Part shown: positions 24,206-34,200 of the stretch, piece after piece
Layout of the letters: every line of letters starts with the position of its first letter
Position numbering within the stretch: position 1 is the stretch's first letter
Assembly (NCBI GenBank): GCA_934490165.1
Contig: CAKSTB010000011.1
Location: 1 to 64,000 of the forward strand
Direction: 5' to 3'
DNA length: 64,000 nucleotides
Source of the DNA: an uncultured Ruminiclostridium sp.
GTDB lineage: Bacteria > Bacillota > Clostridia > Oscillospirales > Ruminococcaceae
Notes under the pieces: generated by a model
What the model saw: only the letters and a program-made list of their open reading frames with translations
What the model was told of the DNA's origin: nothing
Database searches by the model: none
Made by a program: the position numbers and the translations under genes

Positions 24206-25294
24206 ATGGTAAATTACGCAACCAAGTATTCAAACACTGTCGATGAAATTATCAAGGCAGGCGCACTCTCAGACAGTGCGGTAAATAATGACTATGAGTT
24301 CACCGGTGCACAGACCGTAAAGGTCTACTCTATGGGTACGGCAAAGATGAACGACTACAGGACAAGCGGCGCAAATCGTTACGGCACACCTGAGGAACTT
24401 CAGGACGAAACGCAGGAGATGGTAATGTCACGCAAGAGATCATTCTCTTACACGATTGACAAGACAAATGCCGTTGATTCTCCCGAAGGTGTAAAGGACG
24501 CAGGCAAATCACTCAGAAGACAGCTCGACACTGTGGTTATCCCCGAAATTGATACCTACAGATTTGCCGCTATCGCAAAGGGTGCAGGCTTCAGAACATT
24601 CACGGCACTGTCAAAGTCCAACGCATACGAAACATTCCTCACTGCAAACGGTATGATTGACGATGCGGAAATGCCCACAGTCGGCAGAGTGGCATTTGTT
24701 ACTCCCGACTTCTATAACAAGCTGAAACTTGACGATAATTTCACTAAGGCAAGCGATATGGCACAGGAGAAGATTATCTTCAACGGTCAGATAGGACAGA
24801 TTGACGAAGTGCCTGTTGTCAAGGTTCCCTCTGTCAGAATGCCCGCAGGTGCTGATTTCATTATCACAAACCCTATGGCAACGACAGGTCCTGAAAAGAT
24901 AAACGACTACCGTATTCACGAAGATCCTCCCGGACTTGCAGGACACCTTGTAGAAGGTCTGTTCTACTATGACGCTTTTGTGCTGAATAACAAGAAGAAT
25001 ATGATAGCCGTAAATTACGGTCATCTCGGCACTCTCACAGCGTCTATGACGGCAGGAGAAAGCGGTAAGGGCATTGTTACCGTAATAGGCAACACAAACG
25101 GCGGTAAGCTCGTTTATAAGACGGCATCTTCTGTCACTGCGGCAACACTCGGCTCTGATGTATCGACTTGGGCGGAGCTTCCCTCAGACGGTGTCGTATC
25201 AGCGACAGCTTCACACAAGATTGCGGTCGCCGTATCCGTTGACGGTAAGGCTGTAGCGGCTTCCGAAGCGGTTACAGTAGCTGTAGGCGGTTAA
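24206..25294 (+). CDS. Major capsid protein
   Basis: A 362-residue protein directly after the scaffold, starting NYATKYSNTVDEI, with a central HK97-like core. The last 75 residues (VTVIGNTNGG onwards) look like a separate Ig-like beta domain rich in Thr, Val and Ala, a common surface decoration on capsids. GAAAGGAAAAG precedes the ATG. Confidence 0.9.
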   Translation: MVNYATKYSNTVDEIIKAGALSDSAVNNDYEFTGAQTVKVYSMGTAKMNDYRTSGANRYGTPEELQDETQEMVMSRKRSFSYTIDKTNAVDSPEGVKDAGKSLRRQLDTVVIPEIDTYRFAAIAKGAGFRTFTALSKSNAYETFLTANGMIDDAEMPTVGRVAFVTPDFYNKLKLDDNFTKASDMAQEKIIFNGQIGQIDEVPVVKVPSVRMPAGADFIITNPMATTGPEKINDYRIHEDPPGLAGHLVEGLFYYDAFVLNNKKNMIAVNYGHLGTLTASMTAGESGKGIVTVIGNTNGGKLVYKTASSVTAATLGSDVSTWAELPSDGVVSATASHKIAVAVSVDGKAVAASEAVTVAVGG

Positions 25295-25305
25295 GGAGAA
25301 AAACA

Positions 25306-25632
25306 ATGACAGCACTGGAAACGCTTAAAATCCGTCTTGGCATCGATACCGAAGATACCGGTAAAGACGGACTGCTTGCCGTGCTTCTTGACAGCGCAGA
25401 GGACACTATCCTTGACGTTATCGGCAGAGAAGAACTTCCTGCAAGGCTTGTCAGCGTGCAGACAGAGCTTGCGGCTATTGCCTATAACAGACAGGGTGCA
25501 GAGGGAGAAACCGCTCGCAGCGAGGGCGGTATTTCCCGTTCCTTTGTGTCCGACTTGCCGCCCGATATGCAGAAAAGATTGCAGAACTATCCCCGAAAGG
25601 TCGGTGTTATCCGTGCGAATGATGACGGTTGA
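25306..25632 (+). CDS. Head-tail connector (gp15-like adaptor)
   Basis: The 108-residue product (ALETLKIRLGID, then a run of short helices and RSEGGISRSF) matches phage gp6/gp15-like adaptors that sit below the portal. AAGGAG precedes its ATG and the next gene overlaps its end. Confidence 0.78.
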   Translation: MTALETLKIRLGIDTEDTGKDGLLAVLLDSAEDTILDVIGREELPARLVSVQTELAAIAYNRQGAEGETARSEGGISRSFVSDLPPDMQKRLQNYPRKVGVIRANDDG

Positions 25633-25921
25633 TACAAGAACGCTTGCGGTGTATCGCAAGGTATCAAAGAAAAGCGACTATGTGGGAACGGTATCGGAGC
25701 TTAAACAGACAGCGACTGTAAACGCTGTTGTAAAGCCGGTAAACGACAGTGTTTCTGTCGAACTGTACGGCGAGAGAATACACGGTATGCTGACGATAGC
25801 AACAACGGATAAAGATACGCTTAAAGTCGGAGATATAGTAAGGTGTGACGGAGCAGATTACAAGATACTCTCCGTTGCGCATTACACTATGCACGACAGC
25901 GCAACGGCAGAAAGGACGTAA
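25619..25921 (+). CDS. Head closure protein (stopper)
   Basis: A 100-residue beta-rich protein with a start at one of two adjacent ATGs (25619 or 25622) in the end of the adaptor gene. Size, place and the closing GDIVRCDGADYKILS segment fit the head-completion/stopper family. The ribosome site is weak, so translation is probably coupled. Confidence 0.65.
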   Translation: MMTVDTRTLAVYRKVSKKSDYVGTVSELKQTATVNAVVKPVNDSVSVELYGERIHGMLTIATTDKDTLKVGDIVRCDGADYKILSVAHYTMHDSATAERT

Positions 25922-25923
25922 GC

Positions 25924-26430
25924 ATGGAAGTGTCAATATCAGGGCTTGAAGGGCTTATGGTTAAGCTTGCAAGGCTCGGCGGAAGCGTAGATGCGGCGAT
26001 GAACAAGGGCTTAGGCAGAGGAGCGCAGAAGATAAAGCGTGACGCTAAAAAGAACTGTCCTTATGATACCGCAAGATTGAAAAATAGCATTGAATGCACA
26101 AATCAGGAGTTTCATTCTTTCAGCTATGCAGACAATAAAAAGAACGAATATACCGGCAGTGTGTCAGGCGGTGGCTTTAAATGCTGGGTGGTAGGCACAA
26201 ATGTTGAGTATGCTATGTTCGTCGAGTTCGGTACAGGTCAGCTTGGCGCACCGGGTGTTCCTCATACAATGCAACCGTGGACTTGGCGTGATTCGGACGG
26301 CAATTATCATACAACGTATGGTGCGCCTCCCAGACCGTACCTATATCCTGCATTATTGAGTAACAGAGAATATGTTTTTAAAATGTGTCAGACAGAACTC
26401 AGAAAAGCGATAAGGAGCGCAATGGCATGA
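25924..26430 (+). CDS. HK97 gp10-like tail-completion protein
   Basis: The 168-residue product begins with GLEGLMVKLARLGG and has the conserved CPYDTARLKNSI and VEYAMFVEFGTGQLG segments of HK97 gp10-like proteins, which help join tail to head. Its stop overlaps the next start in ATGA. Confidence 0.9.
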   Translation: MEVSISGLEGLMVKLARLGGSVDAAMNKGLGRGAQKIKRDAKKNCPYDTARLKNSIECTNQEFHSFSYADNKKNEYTGSVSGGGFKCWVVGTNVEYAMFVEFGTGQLGAPGVPHTMQPWTWRDSDGNYHTTYGAPPRPYLYPALLSNREYVFKMCQTELRKAIRSAMA

Positions 26431-26789
26431 TAGATATTATACCCACAATTGCTGATATGCTTGCCGATATAGGCGCGGTAGAATTGCAGTTTCCCGACAC
26501 CACAGCCGATTTTCCCGTTATTACGTTAAGCGAGATAGCAAATCAGAGCGACACCGTACTTCACGGTGCGGAGCGGCTGTCGGTTATCACGGTGCAGGTC
26601 GATGTGTGGGATAAGGCGGACACGCCTGCTGTGGTAGCCGATATATCGGCACAGATAAACGCTGTAATGGTATCGAAAGGCTTTCGCCGTATATTCGGAC
26701 AGATGATGCCCGATGGCGAATTACAGCGTAAATGTATGCGGTTTTCCGCAAAAATAGACGAGTTAAATCACAGGGTTTATAGCCCATAA
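26427..26789 (+). CDS. Tail terminator protein
   Basis: The 120-residue product starts at ATG 26427 (AAGGAGCG upstream) in a four-base overlap. Its mixed alpha/beta pattern, with SVITVQVDVWDKAD near the middle, and its place between gp10-like and major tail genes match tail terminators that cap the tube. Confidence 0.78.
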   Translation: MIDIIPTIADMLADIGAVELQFPDTTADFPVITLSEIANQSDTVLHGAERLSVITVQVDVWDKADTPAVVADISAQINAVMVSKGFRRIFGQMMPDGELQRKCMRFSAKIDELNHRVYSP

Positions 26790-26807
26790 ACAGAAAGGAA
26801 AATTATT

Positions 26808-27254
26808 ATGGAACTTTTATCAAAAGGCACAAAATTACAGTACGCCGACACAAAGACAGGCACATTTAAGACGCTTTACGGCTTGCAGTCAACTCCCGAT
26901 ATGGGCGGCGATCCTGAAAAGGTCGATGTAACGAACCTGGCAGACGGCTCAAAGCGCTACATACCCGGTGTCAAGGACTACGGCGATCTGGACTTTACAT
27001 TCTTCTACAACGATGATGACGATAATCCTGCCGTGTCAGAAGCGGATGTGTCAACGTCATATTCTACGCTGAGAGCGTTACAGAAATCAAATTCTACTGC
27101 ATGGTTCAAGCTCCTTTACCCTGACGGCACAGGCTTTCTGTGGAGCTCAAAGGTATCGGTTAAGCGTTCTGCGGCAGAGGTCAATGCGGCGCTGAAATTC
27201 ACGCTCAGAAGCACACCGCTTACAGAGCTTGAGGACGTAACCGCGGCGGCATAA
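26808..27254 (+). CDS. Major tail (tube) protein
   Basis: A 148-residue protein with the phage tail-tube opening (LLSKGTKLQYADTK) and a beta-barrel-like composition. DLDFTFFYNDDD is a characteristic strand. GAAAGGAAAA precedes the ATG. Polymerised copies form the siphovirus tail tube. Confidence 0.88.
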   Translation: MELLSKGTKLQYADTKTGTFKTLYGLQSTPDMGGDPEKVDVTNLADGSKRYIPGVKDYGDLDFTFFYNDDDDNPAVSEADVSTSYSTLRALQKSNSTAWFKLLYPDGTGFLWSSKVSVKRSAAEVNAALKFTLRSTPLTELEDVTAAA

Positions 27255-27255
27255 C

Positions 27256-27284
27256 TTGACATTTATAACCCTTCGTGGTATTAT
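27256..27284 (+). promoter_or_regulatory. Promoter of the tail-module moron
   Basis: TTGACA (27256-27261) and TATTAT (27279-27284) with a 17-bp spacer lie between the major tail gene and 27317. Confidence 0.8.
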
Positions 27285-27316
27285 AGATACAAATATAGTA
27301 TCACGGAGGGAATATA

Positions 27317-27706
27317 ATGACTAAGCAATTAGAAAACTACCTTAACCACTACAACTATGTTGTAGGTGAACCTTGCGGCGAAAACGTACAGGCGGCTTGT
27401 GCCGAAATAAAAGCAAGCGGCGGAGAACTGCCCGATAACGTATATTTCTGCGGCAAGGAGAACAAGTACTACGAGATTAAGTCGAACGATGAAATCACGC
27501 AGTTATTACTTATCGAGAATGCAAGAACAAATGATAAACTTGCTGAGCTAATAGGTGATATGGCGAGTGAACACGCGCAGCAGGCAAGAATGAGAAAAGA
27601 TGTTAAGTCAATCAAGAGTGTAGCGCTTTTCTTCCTGATTATTTCGATAATCGGTTTTGCTGTAATGTTCCTTAACATAGCAAGCATAGCACGGATACTG
27701 CATTGA
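27317..27706 (+). CDS. Moron-type membrane-anchored protein
   Basis: The 129-residue product has an N-terminal soluble part (about 1-60), a helical stretch (60-98), and one C-terminal membrane segment (SVALFFLIISIIGFAVMFLN). It is inserted between the major tail gene and the tail chaperone, with its own near-consensus promoter and its own terminator, so it can be expressed in the lysogen. Membrane anchoring suits superinfection exclusion or host surface change; neither is shown. GGAGGGAA precedes the ATG. Confidence 0.72.
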   Translation: MTKQLENYLNHYNYVVGEPCGENVQAACAEIKASGGELPDNVYFCGKENKYYEIKSNDEITQLLLIENARTNDKLAELIGDMASEHAQQARMRKDVKSIKSVALFFLIISIIGFAVMFLNIASIARILH

Positions 27707-27731
27707 TGAGTAATCGGTAAGGTATAAGATC

Positions 27732-27760
27732 AAGCACATCTGAAAGGGTGTGCTTTTCTT
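27732..27760 (+). terminator. Terminator of the moron
   Basis: AAGCACA pairs with TGTGCTT and is followed by TTCTT, between the moron and the tail chaperone. Confidence 0.7.
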
Positions 27761-27789
27761 ATGCAAAAAATCAAACGGAGGATATTAAA

Positions 27790-28164
27790 ATGGAAAACAG
27801 ATTACCCTATGAAACACTGAAAATCGGTGATACCGAGTATAAGCTCAAAATCTCGGCTTCATCGGCAATCGAGATCGAAAAGAAAACAGGCAAGTCGCTT
27901 GTTGCGGGTATGGCGGATTTTGATAAGCTCGAAACAGTGACACTGTATCTGTGGGGCGCTTTAAATCGCTTCCAGGCGAACATTGACATCAGAAAGGCGC
28001 AGGAGATCTATGACGATTACATAGACGCAGGCGGTGATCTTTCGGATATGGCAGAGATACTCTTTAAGACGCTTACGGTGTCGGGTTTTTTCAAGCGTCA
28101 GCAGGCAGAAAAACTGCTGGCGCTCGCAGAAAAGGCAGAGAGTGGAGCAGTGCAGGAGAGCTGA
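27790..28164 (+). CDS. Tail assembly chaperone, short form (gpG-like)
   Basis: The 124-residue product lies just before the tape measure and is made by normal decoding. Its sequence (NRLPYETLKIGDTEYKL, then a helical C-terminus) fits the gpG-type chaperone that coats tape-measure protein during assembly. CGGAGGA precedes the ATG at 27790. A slippery site at 28086 allows an extended product. Confidence 0.85.
   Translation: MENRLPYETLKIGDTEYKLKISASSAIEIEKKTGKSLVAGMADFDKLETVTLYLWGALNRFQANIDIRKAQEIYDDYIDAGGDLSDMAEILFKTLTVSGFFKRQQAEKLLALAEKAESGAVQES
28086..28092 (+). promoter_or_regulatory. Programmed -1 ribosomal frameshift site (TTTTTTC)
   Basis: The heptamer T TTT TTC is in the exact X XXY YYZ phase of the chaperone frame. 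The -1 frame stays open from here to 28508. Confidence 0.75.
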
Positions 28165-28508
28165 TAACTAATCTCTACCGCCCGGCACTGTCAGCAGGAA
28201 TAACGCATAAAGATTTCTGGGATTTATCGGTACGGGAAATAACGCAGGCGATACAGGCAAAAAATGAATACGACAAGGCACACACCGAGTTTTACGAACG
28301 CTTGATGTGTGCCTTTGCTTATAGCATCGGTCAGCTTGTTGCCATCGGTGTCAACGCTCCAAGGCAATATCCGCACAGCATCGAAAAGGCATTTCCTAAG
28401 CTGTACGGACGTGATAAGTCAGAGGGAATACCCGTGTCGGACTGGGAGTTATCAAAGCAGAATATGGCTGAATATGCGGCGGCTACGAAAGGCAGGTACA
28501 AAAAGTGA
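28092..28508 (+). CDS. Extension of tail chaperone made by -1 frameshift (gpGT-like)
   Basis: This segment has no start codon with a ribosome site at its head but is an unbroken frame joined to gpG through the slippery site, giving a fused protein of about 239 residues. The T part (ELITNLYRPAL onwards, with FAYSIGQLVAIG) has the character of gpT-type domains that bind tail-tube protein. It ends in a four-base overlap with the tape-measure start. Confidence 0.78.
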   Translation, partial: QASAGRKTAGARRKGREWSSAGELITNLYRPALSAGITHKDFWDLSVREITQAIQAKNEYDKAHTEFYERLMCAFAYSIGQLVAIGVNAPRQYPHSIEKAFPKLYGRDKSEGIPVSDWELSKQNMAEYAAATKGRYKK

Positions 28509-30919
28509 CAGTAGAACAGTTGAACGTTATAGTAAGCGCAAACAAGGATGATTTTGACCGTAAGATACGAATGGTGAATGAAAACCTTGTGAATGTGAAA
28601 AAACAGGCGGAAGATACTTCTGCCGGAACGCTGAGTGCTTTTAAGACACTCGCTTCGGGATTATCTGCGCTCGGTTTCGGTGCGATGATAAAGAACGCTA
28701 TCAGCCTTGCAGGTGATCTTGAGCAGAACATAGGCGGCTCAGAATCAGTGTTCAAGAACTATGCCGGAACAATACAGAAAACCGCAGAAACTGCCGCTTC
28801 TTCGCTCGGGCTTTCACAGAGCAAGTATCTTGCGACTGCCACAAAAATGGGTGCGCTCTTTCAGGGTTCGGGCTTTTCTGTGGCACAGTCTGCCGATATG
28901 GTAACGCAGTCTATGCAACGAGCGTCTGATGTGGCAAGTATTATGGGTATATCCGTTGACAGCGCTATGGAAGCGGTCGCGGGTATGGCTAAGGGCAACT
29001 TTACAATGATGGATAATCTCGGCGTTGCCATAAACGACACGAATTTACAGATATACGCTCAGGAAAAAGGGCTTGGAAAGCTCTCTACCACACAGCAGAA
29101 GGTCAATGTCGCTATGCAGATGTTCCTTGATAAGTCGGAATATGCGGCAGGAAACTACGCAAAGGAAAACGATACCTATTCGGGTGCACTTACAACATTC
29201 AAGGCAGAGCTTGAGGATTTTGCCGCAGAAGCCGGTACAGCACTCCTGCCGCTTGCTCAGAGCGTACTCCCTGTGCTGTCAAGCTCTCTTGACGCATTAA
29301 AGCCCGTTATAATGACGGTGGCAGAAGCTGTCGGTGGTCTTGGTGATGTCGTTTCGGATATACAGGCGAAGATTGAAGCGGCAACGCCTGCACAGCAGAC
29401 AATGCTAAAAATTGCTATCGGTATGGCGGTGGCAATACCTGCTGTAACGGCGGCAACAAGGCTTATGAGAGCCGCAAAACTTGCATATACCGGCGTACTG
29501 AACATACTTATACCGAAGCAGTTGACGTATGCAAGCGCTTTAAAAGCTACTATGGGCTGGATAGGAATAATAGTCGGTGCGCTGGCGTTACTTGGCATAG
29601 CCACAAATAAAGGCACAGAGGGCATAGATGACAATTCCGAAAAGCTGAAAAAAGAAAATGAAGCGGCAAACAAGGCGGCTAAAGGCGTTGATGATGTTGC
29701 AGAAAGCACAGATAATCTTACTGACAGCGTAAAACGCAGTCTTGCGGGCTTTGACGAGCTTAACAGGCTGTCGGGCAATTCCGGTACGCTTGCTTCAAGT
29801 GTGGTGTCGAGCAATGATGTGGAGAATGCGGATAGCCTTGCTGATGCGCTGAGTGATGTGCAGGAGCAAACTAAAAATATTGATTTGGGTTCGCTGTCAT
29901 TTGATATTGATTTTTCAAATATATGGGGTGAGGTAGACAAGCTCTGGGGAAAACTGAAAAGCGGTGAAATAGGTAATTCAATTAAAACAATGTTCAAAAA
30001 TCTTAGTATTGAATTAAAGCCGTTTCTTGATGGAATTGACGAAGTGCTTGGAACAGACCTTGATAAATGGCTTGGCGATGTCGGTACTTTTATCGGAGAT
30101 ATTGTTACTGATCTCAGTAACGGTGACATTGATAAGGCAATCGACGATTTATTTAATTTTGTCGAAAATGCTTTTGTGGAGTTAACACCGAGCATAACTA
30201 CTATTTGCAGTAAAATTCTCGGTAAGGTTGACGAATTGCTCGGTACTTCATTCCGAAAGTCGTTTGACAAGTGTGCTGAGTTATGCTATCAGGCAGGTGT
30301 AATGCTAAGTAACGTTATAAACGATACTGCCGGTAAGACGGAACGCAGTCAGAAATACAACACCACATACAGCGAAATGCTGACATATATGCGTGACTGG
30401 ATGGTGAAAAACGACAGCACAAGTGCAGATGACGCATACGGCGAAACGGTCAGCCATTTTAATGTTAACAATGATGAAGAACTGAAAAAATGGTTTGACG
30501 AAGGCAATTACGGCGCTTCACTTTATGAGTTTGCAAAGTCGACGGCTATGCAGATAAAAAATGACAAGGTTGACCCTGTTCTTAAGCGTCGGCTAAAAGG
30601 GCAGTCTACATGGGCAGATATCAGCTCATTCGGCATTCTCGGTTACGCCGACGGCGGTTTCCCCGATTACGGCGACCTGTTCATAGCCAATGAAGCAGGT
30701 CCTGAGCTTGTCGGCACTATCGGTAACCGTACCGCAGTTGCGAACTCGTCAAGCATAGAAACAGCAATTTATAATGCTGTACGCTCGGCTATGTCAGACA
30801 GTGCAGGCGGTCAATCCGCAGATATACACGTCACGGTCGATATAGACGGCGACACGGTCGGTGAAACCGTAGCACGCTATAATGCTGTCAGAAACCGCAG
30901 ACTTAACGGAAGGAGTTAA
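28505..30919 (+). CDS. Tape measure protein
   Basis: The 804-residue product starts at GTG 28505. An N-terminal helical region is followed by hydrophobic segments around residues 298-372 (including IGIIVGALALLGIA), then charged helices and a C-terminal GYADGGFPDYGDLFIANEAG motif typical of tape measures. Length sets tail length, here a modest siphovirus tail. It acts inside the tail tube and may help DNA cross the membrane. Confidence 0.93.
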   Translation: MTVEQLNVIVSANKDDFDRKIRMVNENLVNVKKQAEDTSAGTLSAFKTLASGLSALGFGAMIKNAISLAGDLEQNIGGSESVFKNYAGTIQKTAETAASSLGLSQSKYLATATKMGALFQGSGFSVAQSADMVTQSMQRASDVASIMGISVDSAMEAVAGMAKGNFTMMDNLGVAINDTNLQIYAQEKGLGKLSTTQQKVNVAMQMFLDKSEYAAGNYAKENDTYSGALTTFKAELEDFAAEAGTALLPLAQSVLPVLSSSLDALKPVIMTVAEAVGGLGDVVSDIQAKIEAATPAQQTMLKIAIGMAVAIPAVTAATRLMRAAKLAYTGVLNILIPKQLTYASALKATMGWIGIIVGALALLGIATNKGTEGIDDNSEKLKKENEAANKAAKGVDDVAESTDNLTDSVKRSLAGFDELNRLSGNSGTLASSVVSSNDVENADSLADALSDVQEQTKNIDLGSLSFDIDFSNIWGEVDKLWGKLKSGEIGNSIKTMFKNLSIELKPFLDGIDEVLGTDLDKWLGDVGTFIGDIVTDLSNGDIDKAIDDLFNFVENAFVELTPSITTICSKILGKVDELLGTSFRKSFDKCAELCYQAGVMLSNVINDTAGKTERSQKYNTTYSEMLTYMRDWMVKNDSTSADDAYGETVSHFNVNNDEELKKWFDEGNYGASLYEFAKSTAMQIKNDKVDPVLKRRLKGQSTWADISSFGILGYADGGFPDYGDLFIANEAGPELVGTIGNRTAVANSSSIETAIYNAVRSAMSDSAGGQSADIHVTVDIDGDTVGETVARYNAVRNRRLNGRS

Positions 30920-30920
30920 T

Positions 30921-31283
30921 ATGCAGACACTTATAAAATTCGGTAATTTCACGCCGATTTCGCCCCGTTCATACGCTGTACAGAGGTCTGACCTTGACAG
31001 CGAAGACAGCGGCAGAAGTGAAACAGGCATGATGTTCCGCAACCGTATCAGAGCGGGTGTATACAAGATACAGGTAACGTGGAGGGTGAACAGATCTCAG
31101 CTTTCCGCTATAGCAAATGCGGTTTCTCCTGATTCGTTTTCCGTAACATTTTTCGACCCGACTACAGCAAGCACAAAGACCTGCACAATGTATGCCGGTG
31201 ACAGAAGCGCAACTATGGTACTTAACGCCGATACCGCTACAGAAACGCTGTGGGATTTAAGCGTAAACTTTATCGAATATTAA
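30921..31283 (+). CDS. Distal tail-tip protein
   Basis: A 120-residue protein (TLIKFGNFTPISPRSY at the start, FIEY at the end) placed between tape measure and tail fibre. GGAAGGAG precedes ATG 30921. Size and position match small distal tail proteins of Clostridia phages. Function by position only. Confidence 0.68.
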   Translation: MQTLIKFGNFTPISPRSYAVQRSDLDSEDSGRSETGMMFRNRIRAGVYKIQVTWRVNRSQLSAIANAVSPDSFSVTFFDPTTASTKTCTMYAGDRSATMVLNADTATETLWDLSVNFIEY

Positions 31284-31294
31284 GAGGTGATTCT

Positions 31295-34200
31295 ATGCTT
31301 GATGTATCAGCCGCTTATACGGCGGCAATAAAGGACAAGAACCGCACAGATCGTATTACAGGCACAATTAAGCTCTGTGACGGTGAAACTATAAACATAA
31401 CCGATGATATCATAGTAAATAACAGCGTCACGCTGAAAGAACAGCTTGTATCGGGTGACACCTTTGAAATAGGCACGTTCTACACAAATCAGCTTGATAT
31501 AACGGTGTATGACGATAACTTCCTGACAAGGAGCTATGCAAATGCCAGGATATCGCCGAAATATGAGATACAGCTTGCCGACGGCACATGGGAAAGCGTT
31601 CCGCTCGGAATATTCACGGTAGACAACAGTTTGACCAAGCGCAAGGGCAGTATCCACAAGCTGACGGCATTTGACGACAGCACAAAGTTCGATGTTGATA
31701 TATCGGCGTATTCGGGCGGAAAAAAGACAGTGCAGCAGCACATCAAGGAGCTCGCCGCAGATGTCGGAATAACGCTTGCAACAACCGATTTCAGCTCATA
31801 TCCGAACTATGATCTGACGGTTGACTCCGGCTCTTCAACGGCAATACAGACATACCGCGATCTGATAGAGTGGTGCTGTGCGCTTATGGCGGCATCGGGA
31901 AGGATCAACAGGTACGGCAAGCTCGAGATCGTAAAGCTTAAGGAAAAGACGAAAACTGTTGACGGCACGCTTGTGTATGACGCGGATTATACAGTCGAGG
32001 GGTATGAGCGTACCGGTACGGAGTTTTTTGACCTCAGAGCGCTGACAAAGTATTTTTCAACAACATTTGACGGTGAACAGTATGTGTATAAAAACAGCGC
32101 GATGATTACGGCATCTGATATCGCCGCCAGAAACGCCACAATGTTTATACCGGAAAATCCGCTTTTGCAGTCTGTATCTGATCGCACTGCGGCGTTTGAA
32201 GCTTGTGCCGATGCCATAAATATCGCACTGCGGCGTGTGGAGTTTTCATTCAACGGAAATCCTGCCATAGAGTGCTTTGATACGCTCTGCGGTAACGGCG
32301 GAAAGATAGATGTAAACCGCACAATAGCATTTTTTCCGACCTCGCTTGTATGGAAATACAGAGGGGCGCATAAGGTCAGCTGTGCTTTTGCGGAGCTTAC
32401 AGATGAAGCTACTGCAAGCGTATCTGAGATGGCAACTTTTGCGGCAGCTGTAGCAAATAAATCGCCGCTCTGTACAAAAAACAAGACTGATAAGCGTATA
32501 GATGATGTGGCAAAGCGTGCTAACGGTGTGGGAAAATTCACCAACGCCGATAAGAACTGTGAGATATTCAATGATTACGAGAACAATACGGCAAGCTCGT
32601 ATTATGCTCATGCGGAAGGGTATAAGACTACGGCTAACGCTCCGTACAGCCATGCGGAAGGGAGCAACACTGTAGCGTCAAATCCGTCCTGTCATGCCGA
32701 AGGGACAGACAGTGTGGCGAGCGGTCAGAGTTCGCACGCAGAGGGTGAGAATTGCCGTGCAACAGGCAGTTATTCTCATGCCGAGGGTCATTATACGGTT
32801 GCGAGCGGTATCAGCTCTCACGCTTCCGGCTGGGGTACGGTGGCAGGAGATGAAACGTTCGCAATAGGACGGTGGAATAAAACAAGCAAAGGACTGTTCG
32901 TTGTCGGTAACGGCTGGAATTCCAGTTCGGACGAAAGCGATGCGCGCAGGTCGGATGCTTTGGTGCTTGACACGATGGGAAACTTGCATATAGCGGGGAA
33001 GCTTACGGCGGATGGTGGTGTTGACAGCAGCAGTGACGGCGGTGGTAGTAGCGGATATACATTGCCCGTGGCAACAGCCGATACGCTCGGCGGCGTAATT
33101 ATAGGGGATAATCTGCTGGTATCGGAAAGCGGTATAATTGCCGCCGATCTGTCGGAATGTGTTAAATCCGATGAAATTGCGGACTGGGCGAAAGCCGAAA
33201 ACAAGCCTGCGTATACGGCTGAGGAGATAGGGCTTGGTAATGTTGATAACACAGCAGACGCAGATAAGCCGATATCGTCAGCAATGCAGACGGCGCTTGA
33301 CGGCAAGGCAGATGTGTCACATAAGCATACGATATCTGATATCACCGATATGCCCGCGTCACTTCCCGCAAGCGGCGGTAATGCGGATACGGTTGACGGC
33401 AAGCACGCGAGTGATTTTGCGGTGGCGGGACATACGCATACAGCGGCTGAGATAGGTGCGGCGGCAAAGAGCCATACACACACAAAGTCACAAATAACAG
33501 ATTTTCCGACACTGGGAACGGCGGCGGGAAAGAATATTGATTACTTTGCAACGGCATCACATAAACATACAGCGGCTGAGATAGGTGCGGCGGCAAAGAG
33601 CCATACACACACAAAGTCACAAATAACAGATTTTCCGACACTGGGAACGGCGGCGGGAAAGAATATTGATTACTTTGCAACGGCATCACATAAACATACA
33701 GCGGCTGAGATAGGCGCGGCGACTGCGGCGAATATCACGGCAGCGGTAAATGCTGTCAGCATAGGCGGCAGGAACATTGTTACAGGTTCGGAAACACTGA
33801 CTATCGGAACAGGAAAACGTGCAAAAGGGCATTGGCGGACAAGCGGGTCTTCCGGCAACGGTGAAATACTCGGAACATTCCGGGAAAGTATGCCATCTTG
33901 TGGAGAAATAACGGCGATTAGTATAGATTGCTATACGCTCGGTGCGGAATATGGCATTACGCAGGATAATGTCCCACTAGACAAAGACAGCTATTATACG
34001 TTGTCATGCTGGGTGCGTAGCGGAAGCAGTAATAATGCGCGTTGTGCATTACAGCCTTTTTGGAAGTCATCGACCGATAGTGGCGGCAGAAAATATTTTG
34101 TGGTAGGACCATCGTGGACACGATTGAGTTTCACGTCCACAAAAAAGCCTGCCGCAACCGGTAATTATTCCGCCGGATATGTTCTGGCTGTACCGAATGA

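Noticed and set aside
29257..30270. 337-codon minus-strand ORF inside the tape measure gene
   Set aside because: Ser/Leu-rich shadow of a long helical gene, with no start signal.
32818..33689. Minus-strand ORFs of 221 and 115 codons in the tail fibre gene
   Set aside because: They are complements of the tandem repeats; their internal repeats simply copy the fibre repeat.
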